Translations under genes and position numbers: made by a program
In this document: one piece after another, positions 23,189 through 31,184 of the stretch
Layout: each line of letters starts with the position of its first letter
Position numbering within the stretch: position 1 is the stretch's first letter
Notes under the pieces: model-generated
The model's database searches: none
What the model was told of the DNA's origin: nothing
Seen by the model: the letters and a program-made list of their open reading frames with translations, nothing else
From: Desulfohalobiaceae bacterium
GTDB lineage: Bacteria; Desulfobacterota; Desulfovibrionia; Desulfovibrionales; Desulfothermaceae
DNA length: 34,426 bases
Assembly (NCBI GenBank): GCA_021737615.1
Contig: JAIPDR010000015.1
Span: forward strand, 1-34,426
Direction: 5' to 3'

Positions 23189-25327
23189 ATGAGCAAGAAG
23201 AAAAAAATCAGCAAAATCCAAAAAGGACCTGACCGCTTACTGCAACTCTTTCACCGGTCGGACCACCCTTTGAGCCTGAAGAAGATCCTTCGTTCCTTTG
23301 CCCCTAAAAAGCACCATAAAAAAGAGATCCTGGAGAGAATAGAAGAACTGGTGGCCTCGAACAGACTGATTTCCCTGAACAGGGGCCGGGCTTTCGTCCC
23401 GCCGGACAAACTCAAACAGATCAAAGGCCGACTGGAAATGACGGCCTCGGGAGCTGGATTTCTCCTGCCCGAAGAAAAGGGCCACGCTGATGTCTACATT
23501 TCTCCGGACGATCTGGGCGGGGCCTGGCCCGGTGATACGGTCATCGCCGCGGTTCTGCCGGGGAGAAGGGGAAAAAAGCCAGAAGGCAGGGTCATCAGGA
23601 TCAAAGAGCGCAGGATGGCGGAGACCCTCGTGGTCCTCACCAGAAAAACCGCGGCCCATACCTTCGCGGCCAGGGCGATGGACAGGTATTTTCAGATCTT
23701 CTTTCTGGTCGATGTCCGCCCGCTCAAGGGGAAGGCCGAACCGGGAGAGGTCCTTGTGGTCAAGACCCTCCGGCAGCTTGAGGCCGGAATGTTCAAGGCC
23801 GAAGCCCTTTACAGCCTGGGGCGGGAAGAATCGGTCCAGGTCCAGGAAAGTATCGTCAAGATCCAGAAGGAGATCTCCCGGGAGTTTCCGGAAAAGGTTC
23901 TGGAAGCAGCCGGGACCCTGCCCCTGGATCCGGATGTCTCGGATTTCGAGGCTCGCGAGGATCTGCGCGCTTTGGGATTCGTGACCATAGACGGCGAGGA
24001 TGCCAAAGATTTCGACGATGCCGTCTTTGTGTACAGGCAGGACGGGACCTTCAGGCTCATCGTGGCCATTGCCGATGTCAGCCATTACGTCCAGGCAGAC
24101 GCGCCTCTCGATCAGGAGGCGGCCAAGCGGGGAAATTCATTCTATTTTCCCTTATCTGTGGAACCCATGTTCCCCGGGGAGCTCTCAAACGGGCTCTGCA
24201 GCCTGCTTCCGGACAGAGACAGGCTGGTCATGGCCGTGGACATGAATTTCTCCCGGACCGGGGAACGGACTGACTCCCGATTTTACCCGGCCCTGATCAG
24301 ATCAAGGGCCAGACTGACCTACACCCAGGTCAAAAAAGGGGTTTTGCAGGAGGAAGAAGAGGTTCGAAATGAAATCCGGGATCAGCTCCCCATGCTGCAT
24401 CTGGCTGAACAGCTGGCCAGGACCCTCAATGCCAAGCGAAAACAGAGGGGCTCCCTGGATTTCGACCTCCCGGAACCGGAAATCGGCTTCGATTCCGGGG
24501 ATGCTCCAACTCATATCCGCTACCGGGAACATCACTTCGGGCATCAGATCATAGAGGAATGCATGCTGGCCGCAAATGAAGCCGTTGCCGAATTCCTGGG
24601 GCAAAACGGCTTTCCCTGCCTCTATCGAATCCATCCTGAACCTGACCCGGAAAAAATCCTGAGCCTCTTCAATCTCTTGTCCAAGTCTGATTTGCAACCC
24701 GCAGTCCCGGAGACGGCCGACCCCAAGAGCCTGCAGCAACTGCTCCAAAAGGCAGCGGGAACGAAACAGGAGTTTCTGGTCAACAGGCTCCTGCTCAGGT
24801 CCATGATGCAGGCCGCCTATTCGGCAAAAAACAAGGGTCATTACGGTCTGGCAGCCGCGCACTACTGCCATTTCACCTCTCCCATCAGGCGCTATGCCGA
24901 TCTCATGGTCCACCGCATCCTGAAAACAGCCCTCGGCCTCTCCCGGGCCAGAAGCAGGTCCCGGCGCTCCCTGGAGAACATGGCCCTGCATCTGAACGAC
25001 CAGGAGAGAAAAGGGGTCGATGCCGAACGGGAGATCCACAAACGCTTGACCATCATCTACCTTATGGACAAAATCGGGGAACGGTTTACCGGACTGGTTT
25101 CATCGGTGGCGGAAAAGGGGTTCTGGGTGGAACTCGACCAAATTCCCGCAGAAGGGCTTGTCAGGCTGGACACCCTGCCCAACGACTATTTCGTCCTCAT
25201 CCCCGAGGAACAGCGCCTCAGAGGGCGGCGGACAGGCAAGACCTTCGGCCTCGGGGATCAGGTCCGGGTCAGATTGAGCAATTGCAGTCTCTCCCGTCTG
25301 GAGATCGATCTGGAAATCGAGAATTGA
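23189..25327 (+). CDS. rnr: RNase R-type 3'-5' exoribonuclease
   Basis: This is an RNB-family exoribonuclease that degrades structured RNA. From ATG 23189 it has 712 residues: a Lys-rich start (MSKKKKISKIQKG), a winged-helix segment, cold-shock domains, the RNB catalytic domain with DGEDAKDFDDAV (268-279, metal-binding aspartates) and later HYCHFTSPIRRYADLMVHR. A C-terminal S1 domain follows (FTGLVSSVAEKGFWVEL). The frame is open back to ATG 23132, adding 19 residues; neither start has a strong Shine-Dalgarno sequence, and I prefer 23189 because the family begins with a basic stretch. Unlike E. coli RNase R there is no long basic tail. Convergent with mnmE. Confidence 0.93.
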   Translation: MSKKKKISKIQKGPDRLLQLFHRSDHPLSLKKILRSFAPKKHHKKEILERIEELVASNRLISLNRGRAFVPPDKLKQIKGRLEMTASGAGFLLPEEKGHADVYISPDDLGGAWPGDTVIAAVLPGRRGKKPEGRVIRIKERRMAETLVVLTRKTAAHTFAARAMDRYFQIFFLVDVRPLKGKAEPGEVLVVKTLRQLEAGMFKAEALYSLGREESVQVQESIVKIQKEISREFPEKVLEAAGTLPLDPDVSDFEAREDLRALGFVTIDGEDAKDFDDAVFVYRQDGTFRLIVAIADVSHYVQADAPLDQEAAKRGNSFYFPLSVEPMFPGELSNGLCSLLPDRDRLVMAVDMNFSRTGERTDSRFYPALIRSRARLTYTQVKKGVLQEEEEVRNEIRDQLPMLHLAEQLARTLNAKRKQRGSLDFDLPEPEIGFDSGDAPTHIRYREHHFGHQIIEECMLAANEAVAEFLGQNGFPCLYRIHPEPDPEKILSLFNLLSKSDLQPAVPETADPKSLQQLLQKAAGTKQEFLVNRLLLRSMMQAAYSAKNKGHYGLAAAHYCHFTSPIRRYADLMVHRILKTALGLSRARSRSRRSLENMALHLNDQERKGVDAEREIHKRLTIIYLMDKIGERFTGLVSSVAEKGFWVELDQIPAEGLVRLDTLPNDYFVLIPEEQRLRGRRTGKTFGLGDQVRVRLSNCSLSRLEIDLEIEN

Positions 25328-25385
25328 ACGCTTGTTGATCCAGCTTCGCTTTCCCAACCCTGTAGGTTGCGTAATCTGAATAGCC

Positions 25386-26753
25386 TCACTTGCCGATGCA
25401 AAACCGCGAAAAAATCTGCTCCAGGACATCATCCGAGGTGATCTCCCCTGTAATCTCGGACAGGCTGGAAGCGGCCTCATCCAGGTAAACGGTCAGGGCG
25501 TCGAACCCGACCCCTTGGGCCAGCGCCTGCTCGCATTCCTTTAGCGCCTGCAGGGCGGACCGGGTTTTTTCCCGCTGTCTCAGGTTGGGAACCAGTTCAT
25601 CAGAGCCTGGTTCAGCCTTGTTTCCGATAATTTTCTGCCTGATCCCCTCAATCAGATCGTCCAGCCCCCGGCCGGTTTTGGCTGAGACCAAAACAGAGTC
25701 AAATCCTGGCGGCGAAAGGTCAGTCTCGTTTAGCTCAACCGGCATCAGATCCCATTTATTATGCACCAGAAGGACCTTTTCCGGGCCGATCTCTGTGGCG
25801 CGTCTAAGAATCTCCGCTTGAAGCGGTTCTGAAACGTCCAGGGTCAGACAGACCAGATCCGCTGCCTGGATCAGCTCCTGGCCCTGATCGAGGCCGGCCT
25901 GTTCGACCTGGTCGCCGGCCTCCCTGAGTCCTGCGGTGTCCACGAGCCTGACCGGAAGTCCTCTCAGGTTGACCGCCTCTTCCAGATAATCCCGCGTGGT
26001 TCCGGGTACCGGGGTGACAATGGCCCGGCTTCGTCCCAAAAGGCAGTTCAAGAGGCTGGACTTGCCGGCGTTGACCCGGCCAGCCAGCACGACCAGGGCC
26101 CCTTCCCGCAGGCAGTTGTATCTGGAGAAATTATCCAGCAGCCGCTTCAAGGGGAGCTCGACCTCCTGCAGCCCGACCAGCAGTGCCTGCGGAGACAGGG
26201 GTTCCAAATGGTCTTCAGGAAAATCCAGATCCGCGCTCAGGTCTGCCTTGATCTGCAGCAGCTTTTCCTTCAAGGCAAAGACATGACGTCCAAAAGCGCC
26301 GGACAGTTTTTGTCCTGCGAAACGCAGTCCACCCTCGGCCGGGGCAGCGATAAGCTCGGCCACTGATTCGGCCTGGCTCAGATCCAGACGGTCGTTCAAA
26401 AAGGCCCTCAGGGTAAACTCGCCTCTTTCCGCGGCCCTGGCTCCCAGCTCCAGGACCCGCTCCAGGACGGTCTGGACCACGGCCGGACCTCCATGACAAT
26501 TGATCTCCAGGACGTCTTCCCCGGTATAGGAGCCCGGTCCCGGCATATAACTGACCAGAACATCGTCCAGGAGGCCCCCGGCCTTGTCTTTGATAGCCCC
26601 GTGATGCAGGACATAGGCTTTGAAGCCGGAAAAACCGGTTTTGGCCGGAACAAAGAGCTCGAGACCGATAGACCGGCTCTCGGGGCCGCTGATGCGGATA
26701 ATCCCTATTCCCCCTGAACCGAGAGGAGTCGAGACTGCGGCTATGGTCTCAAT
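25386..26753 (-). CDS. mnmE: MnmE (TrmE), tRNA modification GTPase, with an apparent non-AUG start
   Basis: With MnmG it makes the xm5 modification on wobble uridine of tRNAs. The first in-frame ATG is at 26546 and would remove 69 residues, including the conserved N-terminal domain. The same frame is open upstream and reads ETIAAVSTPLGSGGIGIIR, exactly the family start. The only initiation candidates there are ATT (26753) or CTG (26756), 8-9 and 5-6 nt after a strong GGAGG, overlapping the jag stop. This gives 455-456 residues, the normal length. G-domain motifs are GRVNAGKSS (225-233), TTRD, DTAG (272-275) and NKWD. The protein ends with the C-terminal FCIGK motif needed for modification. 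Last gene of the rpmH operon. Confidence 0.93.
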   Translation of the reverse strand: METIAAVSTPLGSGGIGIIRISGPESRSIGLELFVPAKTGFSGFKAYVLHHGAIKDKAGGLLDDVLVSYMPGPGSYTGEDVLEINCHGGPAVVQTVLERVLELGARAAERGEFTLRAFLNDRLDLSQAESVAELIAAPAEGGLRFAGQKLSGAFGRHVFALKEKLLQIKADLSADLDFPEDHLEPLSPQALLVGLQEVELPLKRLLDNFSRYNCLREGALVVLAGRVNAGKSSLLNCLLGRSRAIVTPVPGTTRDYLEEAVNLRGLPVRLVDTAGLREAGDQVEQAGLDQGQELIQAADLVCLTLDVSEPLQAEILRRATEIGPEKVLLVHNKWDLMPVELNETDLSPPGFDSVLVSAKTGRGLDDLIEGIRQKIIGNKAEPGSDELVPNLRQREKTRSALQALKECEQALAQGVGFDALTVYLDEAASSLSEITGEITSDDVLEQIFSRFCIGK

Positions 26754-27405
26754 CAGAGCTTTCCTCCGACCGCACCTTCTTTGGAGAGATCAAGACCCGC
26801 TTCATCTTCCCCTCCCCTGTGCTGCGGGTGGCGACCTGATCATCATCCTGGAGTTCCATATGGACCAGCCTGCGGTGATAGGAACTCAAGGGTTTTGTGG
26901 ATTGGGTCTTGCCTGTCTCCTTGACTTTTTCCGCCAGAAAGCGGGCGTTCTGCTTCTGGAATTCATCCTGCCGGCTCCGGTAATCGCCGGCATCAAGCTG
27001 GACGTAAACCTTTTCCGGCCATTCTCTGGCCAGAACCCGGTTGACCAGGTATTCAAAAGCGGCAATATTCTGCCCGTCTTTGCCGATAATCAATCCTGAA
27101 TTTTCAGGATCCGTAATGATCACATCGGCCCGGCTTCCGTTCAGCCTGACCTGGAGTTCGGGATTATCCGTTATCATTTCCAGCAGCTTGCAGACAACAT
27201 CCTTGATGCGTTCTTCCAGGCCGCTGCCTGTGTCTTTGAGGCCGGCCTGAATGACCGTGTTTCTTCCGCCAAGACCGAAGATTCCGGTCGAGCCGGAATC
27301 CAGCACTTCTACGGACAGGCCGTCTTCATCGGTATTGAAATAGGAACAGGCCTTTTTGATGGCTGAAGCCATATCTTTATCTTCAAATCTTTTTACCTCG
27401 CTCAT
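26749..27405 (-). CDS. jag: Jag/KhpB RNA-binding protein
   Basis: This 218-residue cytoplasmic protein has the Jag layout. An N-terminal Jag domain (MSEVKRFEDKDMASAIKKAC, IFGLGG) is followed by a KH domain with the GKDG loop (SGLIIGKDGQNIAAFEYLVNR region) and a C-terminal R3H domain (SSYHRRLVHMEL). An acidic/basic tail follows the R3H domain. Jag homologues bind RNA and influence cell division and envelope growth; the gene usually follows yidC, as here. GAGGG precedes ATG 27405. Its TGA overlaps the mnmE initiation region. Confidence 0.93.
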   Translation of the reverse strand: MSEVKRFEDKDMASAIKKACSYFNTDEDGLSVEVLDSGSTGIFGLGGRNTVIQAGLKDTGSGLEERIKDVVCKLLEMITDNPELQVRLNGSRADVIITDPENSGLIIGKDGQNIAAFEYLVNRVLAREWPEKVYVQLDAGDYRSRQDEFQKQNARFLAEKVKETGKTQSTKPLSSYHRRLVHMELQDDDQVATRSTGEGKMKRVLISPKKVRSEESSD

Positions 27406-27465
27406 AATGCCCTCATCTTGAACGCCGTGAGTTCACTTTTCTTGATATTCTCTTTGTCTCTGGGA

Positions 27466-29115
27466 TCAGACCTTGCGCAGGGTATACCACTGCTGCAGGA
27501 TGGAGATCATATTGTTGGCGAAAAAGTAAACCACCAGTCCGGATGGAAAATTCAGGAAAATAAAAGTCAAAAACAACGGCATGATCATCATGATCTTAGC
27601 CTGTGTCGGGTCGCCGGCAGTAGGCGAGAGTTTCTGCTGCAAGAACATGGACAAGCCCATGATGACCGGGGTCACATACAGCGGATCCTTGGCTGCCAGG
27701 TCAGCCAGCCAGACGATGTCGGTGAAGGGGACATGAGAAATAAACGGCGCGTGCCGAAGTTCCACCGAGCCAAGGAGCGCTTCGTAAAGACCGATAAATA
27801 CCGGAATCTGAAGGAGCATCGGCAGGCAGCCCCCGGCCGGGTTGACCTTGTAGGTCTTGTAGAGCTGCATGAGCTCCTGATTCATTTTTGTGCGGTCTTC
27901 CTTGTACTTCTCCTTCAACTCCTTCATCATCGGCTGGATCTTCTTCATCTTTTCCATGGATTTGTAGCTCTTGTGGGTCAAGGGCCAGAAAAGGATCTTG
28001 ATGACAAGGGTCAGCAGGAGGATGGCCACACCGTAATTGCCCACAAAGCCGTAAAAAAACTTGAGCAGCTGAACCAGGGGCTTGGCCACGATGTTCAGGT
28101 ATCCATAGTAAATGGAGGCTTCGAGGTCTTTGGGAATCGGGGCCAGGAGTGATTTCTTCTTGGGACCCAGAAAATAAATAGCACTGAGGTCCTGCCGCTG
28201 TCCGGGCTGAAGGTTCAGGTTCGTCTCCAGGGAAACCCTGTAGATTCCCTGCTCATAGACCCCCTTGAAAAAAGCGTCACCGGAGGTGGGCACCAGGGCC
28301 AGCAGAAAATAGTTGCTGTCTATTCCGGCCCATTTGACCGGGTTGGCCGGCTGGAGCCCCACGCTCAGATCATCGGTGTCGTCTTCTCTTTCCAGACCGT
28401 TCTCTTCCTGATAATAGATCATGTTGGTCCGGTTGTACCTGTTCTCATTCTCCACCAGACCCTGACTGGCCATGGTCTGTCCCAGAAAACCGCTGGTCAG
28501 GCCCTGTGTCTTGTTGATGACCGACAACTCCTCGCTGATCTGGTAGGTATCGGCCTCGAAGATGAGCCTGCGCTCGAGGATCAAGCCATTAAGATTGCCC
28601 CGGAGGGTCAACTCGCCTCTTTCCATACCCTGCAGGTGAAGGTCCTTTCCTTCCAGAGACCACTTGCCCTGACTCCAGGTCGGTTTCAAATTCAAAAGGA
28701 GGCCCATGGGGGCCTTGGCCCGGGATTCGGGAGAGACCAGGTCGACAGGCGGGGAGTCTTCCTCGATGGTCTCGTCGTATTTTTTCAGGAGAAAATGCTC
28801 CAGGATTCCGCCCCGAGTGTTGATGACCGCTTGATAGAGCGGGGTATCCACAGTTATCCGCCGGCCTGTCTGTTCCTGAAATTCAGAGGCGGGAAGCGCA
28901 CCGTGACTAGGCTGCTGGTCGACAGGCTGTTCTCCTCCCGTGGTCTGGTTGCCCATTTCGGCCGCAGGACCGGGAGCCTGCGACTGCTGCCTGACTTCTG
29001 TCCCGCTATTCTTCCCTGTCTGCACCGGTTGTTCCGGGGGAAACAGCAGGTTCCAGCCGACAAGAACGACCATGGTCAGGCCCAGGGCAAGCAAAATTCG
29101 CCAGTTATCATTCAT
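27466..29115 (-). CDS. yidC: YidC/Oxa1 membrane protein insertase
   Basis: This 549-residue inner-membrane insertase has the Gram-negative form: an N-terminal helix (ILLALGLTMVVLVGWNLLF), a long periplasmic domain at about 30-345, and the conserved C-terminal core with five helices from about 350. Core markers include GNYGVAILLLTLVIKILFWP, the cytoplasmic coiled hairpin MKKIQPMMKELKEKYKEDR, and NPAGGCLPMLLQIPVFIGLY. It ends KV without the long basic tail of some species. A GAGGAG lies 14 nt before ATG 29115, a wide spacing. It sits between yidD and jag in the conserved operon. Confidence 0.96.
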   Translation of the reverse strand: MNDNWRILLALGLTMVVLVGWNLLFPPEQPVQTGKNSGTEVRQQSQAPGPAAEMGNQTTGGEQPVDQQPSHGALPASEFQEQTGRRITVDTPLYQAVINTRGGILEHFLLKKYDETIEEDSPPVDLVSPESRAKAPMGLLLNLKPTWSQGKWSLEGKDLHLQGMERGELTLRGNLNGLILERRLIFEADTYQISEELSVINKTQGLTSGFLGQTMASQGLVENENRYNRTNMIYYQEENGLEREDDTDDLSVGLQPANPVKWAGIDSNYFLLALVPTSGDAFFKGVYEQGIYRVSLETNLNLQPGQRQDLSAIYFLGPKKKSLLAPIPKDLEASIYYGYLNIVAKPLVQLLKFFYGFVGNYGVAILLLTLVIKILFWPLTHKSYKSMEKMKKIQPMMKELKEKYKEDRTKMNQELMQLYKTYKVNPAGGCLPMLLQIPVFIGLYEALLGSVELRHAPFISHVPFTDIVWLADLAAKDPLYVTPVIMGLSMFLQQKLSPTAGDPTQAKIMMIMPLFLTFIFLNFPSGLVVYFFANNMISILQQWYTLRKV

Positions 29116-29141
29116 TGTTTTCTATTTACTCCTCTTTGATC

Positions 29142-29372
29142 TCACTTTTCAGAGCGCCCTTTATCAGGGACGGGGTCGAATCCGGGTTGAGCCAGCGGGT
29201 GGCAGCGAACCAAACGCTTCAGAATCAGCAGTCCACCCATTAAAGGCCCATGGATTTTCAAAGCCTGCAGGGCATATTCTGAACAGCAGGGATGGAAACG
29301 GCAACTCGGGGGCAGAAAAGGAGAGACTGTCCATTGATAGACACGGATCAGCCAGATTAATGGTTGGTACAT
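29142..29372 (-). CDS. yidD: YidD, membrane protein insertion efficiency factor
   Basis: The 76-residue protein carries the family core: LIRVYQWTVSPFLPPSCRFHPCCSEYALQAL (split here as SPFLPPSCRFHPCCSEYA) followed by KRLVRCHPLAQPGFDPVP. The conserved Cys and the N-terminal amphipathic helix that attaches to the inner membrane are present. It assists YidC-dependent insertion. It starts 8 bp after the rnpA stop and ends 26 bp before yidC, so it is operon-coupled. Confidence 0.94.
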   Translation of the reverse strand: MYQPLIWLIRVYQWTVSPFLPPSCRFHPCCSEYALQALKIHGPLMGGLLILKRLVRCHPLAQPGFDPVPDKGRSEK

Positions 29373-29380
29373 TATGGGAA

Positions 29381-29767
29381 TTAACTCTTCAACTCATTAC
29401 AAATCCTGGAGACAACCGGCGACAACTCTCGATCGACCTGGAAGTAGCTGAGCTTCCCGGGCAGGAGATGCTTCTTGGGAACAACGACGATATCCACATC
29501 CACATCCATATCGAGTCGATGTTGGTTCAATCGAAAAAATTCCTTTAGAATCCGCTTGACCCTGTTTCGTTTGACGGCCTTGCCGATCTTTTTGCTTACA
29601 GCTGTACCCACCCGCAATCCATGGGCCCGCATTCCTCGACAACTGACAAAAAGGATGAAATTTTTGGAAAAGTAGCGTCTTCCGTTCCGATAACAGGCGA
29701 GGAAATCCTGTCGCTTTTTGAGCCTGCGCTCACCGGGATAAGGGTACCCAGTCAATACTTGCTGCAT
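29381..29767 (-). CDS. rnpA: RnpA, protein component of ribonuclease P
   Basis: This 128-residue basic protein supports the RNase P RNA in 5' maturation of tRNAs. It shows LKKRQDFLACYRNGRRYFSKNFIL, and the RNR-type RNA-binding helix appears as KKIGKAVKRNRVKRILKEFFR. An acidic Asp-rich patch (DMDVDVDIVVVPK) leads into the last strand. It begins 12 bp downstream of rpmH with no Shine-Dalgarno sequence, so coupling to rpmH translation is likely. Confidence 0.95.
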   Translation of the reverse strand: MQQVLTGYPYPGERRLKKRQDFLACYRNGRRYFSKNFILFVSCRGMRAHGLRVGTAVSKKIGKAVKRNRVKRILKEFFRLNQHRLDMDVDVDIVVVPKKHLLPGKLSYFQVDRELSPVVSRICNELKS

Positions 29768-29779
29768 AAGCTTTTGGGA

Positions 29780-29914
29780 TCAGACGGCCAATCGCTTCCG
29801 TCCCTTGGCCCGTCTGCGTTTCAGCACGGCTCTGCCGCTTTTGGTTCGAGAGCGGACAAGAAACCCGTGCGTCCTCTTCCGGCTGATTTTGCTCGGCTGA
29901 AATGTTCTTTTCAT
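29780..29914 (-). CDS. rpmH: Ribosomal protein bL34
   Basis: The gene encodes 44 residues, starting [19 protein letters not shown] and ending with the basic [13 protein letters not shown] tail typical of bL34 in the 50S subunit. AAAGGAG lies 7 nt before ATG 29914. It is the first gene of the rpmH-rnpA-yidD-yidC-jag-mnmE run. An AT-rich TATTATAAAA stretch at about 29970-29980 on the minus strand could supply the -10. No dnaA or obvious DnaA-box cluster lies upstream, so the origin is not adjacent. Confidence 0.97.
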   Translation of the reverse strand: MKRTFQPSKISRKRTHGFLVRSRTKSGRAVLKRRRAKGRKRLAV

Positions 29915-30104
29915 AAGTATGCTCCTTTCTTTGAGTTGTGATCGAACCGTTACGAAAATGTCTCAGGCCGAGCGTTTTATAATAGAAATAAACAGGGAGC
30001 GGCCCGAGACAGCGACGTCTGTATTTTCTTTGCAAAAAAAGTATGTATTTACCTGCAAATCCATCCACAGTCAAGAGTCACTATCCGCTTGAAAATTTGA
30101 AAAA

Positions 30105-30365
30105 TCAAGCTGCGTCCCGGGCCTCCGTCAACCAGCGATAGAACATGATCAAGGCTATCAGCTGGCCGACGAAAAGGACGACATCTCTGGCCAGAAACGC
30201 GTGCAGCATGACCAGAGACGCCCCGAAGGTCAGGCAAAGGACGTTTATCCGGAAGAACAGCCTCTTTCCTAATCTGTATTTGGTCCTTGACAGGCAGATA
30301 AGCGTCACAAAAACAAGCTGCAGAAAAGAACCGAGTACGATGGAAATCAGTTCGAGCCAGAACAT
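30105..30365 (-). CDS. Small membrane protein resembling the lipid-A-biosynthesis N-terminal (LAB_N) domain
   Basis: This 86-residue protein has three hydrophobic segments: FWLELISIVLGSFLQLVFVTL, INVLCLTFGASLVMLHAFLA and VVLFVGQLIALIMFYRWL. The ARDVVLFVGQLIALIMFYRWL pattern matches the RDPVFxLGQxxGxxIYxRNL signature of LAB_N proteins, small membrane domains found alone or attached to lipid/sugar transferases. No enzyme is fused or adjacent. It lies between the rpmH promoter region and the divergent initiator tRNA. Function unknown; a role in envelope lipid handling is inferred from the family. Confidence 0.75.
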   Translation of the reverse strand: MFWLELISIVLGSFLQLVFVTLICLSRTKYRLGKRLFFRINVLCLTFGASLVMLHAFLARDVVLFVGQLIALIMFYRWLTEARDAA

Positions 30366-30376
30366 AAGAATTATAC

Positions 30377-30405
30377 TTGACAGGGAACAACATTCTTTGT
30401 ATATT
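30377..30405 (+). promoter_or_regulatory. Near-consensus sigma70 promoter of the initiator tRNA
   Basis: TTGACA (30377-30382), a 17-bp spacer and TATATT (30400-30405) predict a start about 7 bp before the mature tRNA. It is the best promoter in the window, fitting a stable-RNA gene. Confidence 0.8.
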
Positions 30406-30418
30406 CTTCATTCAGCGA

Positions 30419-30495
<77 letters not shown>

Positions 30496-30503
30496 AAGAT
30501 TTC

Positions 30504-30536
30504 AAGGGGTTGAGACCGACAAGGTTTCAACCCCTT
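30504..30536 (+). terminator. Terminator-like hairpin after the tRNA
   Basis: AAGGGGTTGA (30504-30513) pairs perfectly with TCAACCCCTT (30527-30536) around a 13-nt loop, 9 nt after the tRNA CCA. The T-tract is weak (CTGCGTTT). Confidence 0.65.
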
Positions 30537-30621
30537 CTGCGTTTGCCGCCTTGTTACTCACCAGCTGGCCGTCTGTTGCCGGACCTGGTATGGTGCACGG
30601 GCTTTTGTCTGCGGTCTGAAC

Positions 30622-30855
30622 CTAGCCCCCTTCAACCGCAGGGAGCAGGGTGACGTGATCTGCATCCGCCAAAACCCGATCTTCCCGGGCTTGGCGGCCG
30701 TTGACCAAAACGATCTTGCTCCTGTTCGAACCAAGGCCGAGGTGCTGAAGCAGATCCGCAATGTCCGCCCCGGACTCGAGGTCCAGTTCGAATTCCTCCC
30801 CATGGCCGGGAGCAAATCGTTTCAAGTCGCCGAGCAAGGTGATTGTAAGCCGCAT
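30622..30855 (-). CDS. moaD: MoaD/ThiS-like sulfur carrier protein
   Basis: The 77-residue beta-grasp protein starts MRLTITLLGDLKRFAPGHG and ends LLPAVEGG. The C-terminal Gly-Gly is the residue pair that is adenylated and thiocarboxylated in MoaD and ThiS. The internal IVLVNGRQAREDRVLADADHV is typical of the MoaD side of the family. AGGAGG lies upstream of ATG 30855. It stands alone, with no moaE, moaB or thiF beside it. It may supply sulfur to molybdopterin/tungstopterin for enzymes such as the AOR in this window, or be a ubiquitin-like carrier for another pathway. Confidence 0.85.
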   Translation of the reverse strand: MRLTITLLGDLKRFAPGHGEEFELDLESGADIADLLQHLGLGSNRSKIVLVNGRQAREDRVLADADHVTLLPAVEGG

Positions 30856-30873
30856 CCATTGCCTCCTGGATTC

Positions 30874-30903
30874 AAGAGAATATATTATTCAGAGAGTTCT
30901 CTT
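30874..30903 (-). promoter_or_regulatory. Inverted repeat in the moaD 5' leader
   Basis: AAGAGAA (30874-30880) and TTCTCTT (30897-30903) are exact complements with a 16-nt AT-rich spacer. The dyad ends a few bases before the moaD Shine-Dalgarno sequence. It could be an operator over the promoter or a leader hairpin near the ribosome site. Confidence 0.35.
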
Positions 30904-31184
30904 TAGCTGGTGTTTGGCCGGGAACTCACCCATATACTTCGTCACTGCAAAAAGATGTGCTGAAGCCTCAATGACCTGCAGGTCCCGAAACACTTCTCTC
31001 TCCCCGCTTCTTGCAATAGGCCGGGAAGAACTTGATTTCCTGAAAAAACTTTAGAAAAAGGCGCGGTCTTTTGTCAAGCGAGGGCGAGGCAAGCAGGATT
31101 CGGTCTCAAGCCTTCAACCGGAGCCGGCCTTATTGCAGAAAGTCAATGGTGGCTAAATCCGTTATTTGTACTGCCGCTAAACTT
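30904..31184. other. Intergenic region between moaD and nfi, no gene seen
   Basis: About 280 bp lie between the moaD leader and the nfi stop (both genes on the minus strand). Open frames here are short or extend antisense into nfi. I see no convincing hairpin, tRNA-like fold or repeat. It presumably carries the moaD promoter. Confidence 0.5.

Noticed and set aside
26408-26653. MnmE starting at the first ATG (26546) as a truncated gene
   Set aside because: The conserved N-terminal domain is encoded in the same frame upstream with a good Shine-Dalgarno sequence, so the gene is full length with an unusual start rather than truncated.
28845-28860. DnaA-box-like TATCCACA near the rpmH operon, suggesting oriC
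   Set aside because: Single imperfect matches inside yidC and near 30065, with no cluster, no AT-rich unwinding region and no dnaA or gyrB in the window.
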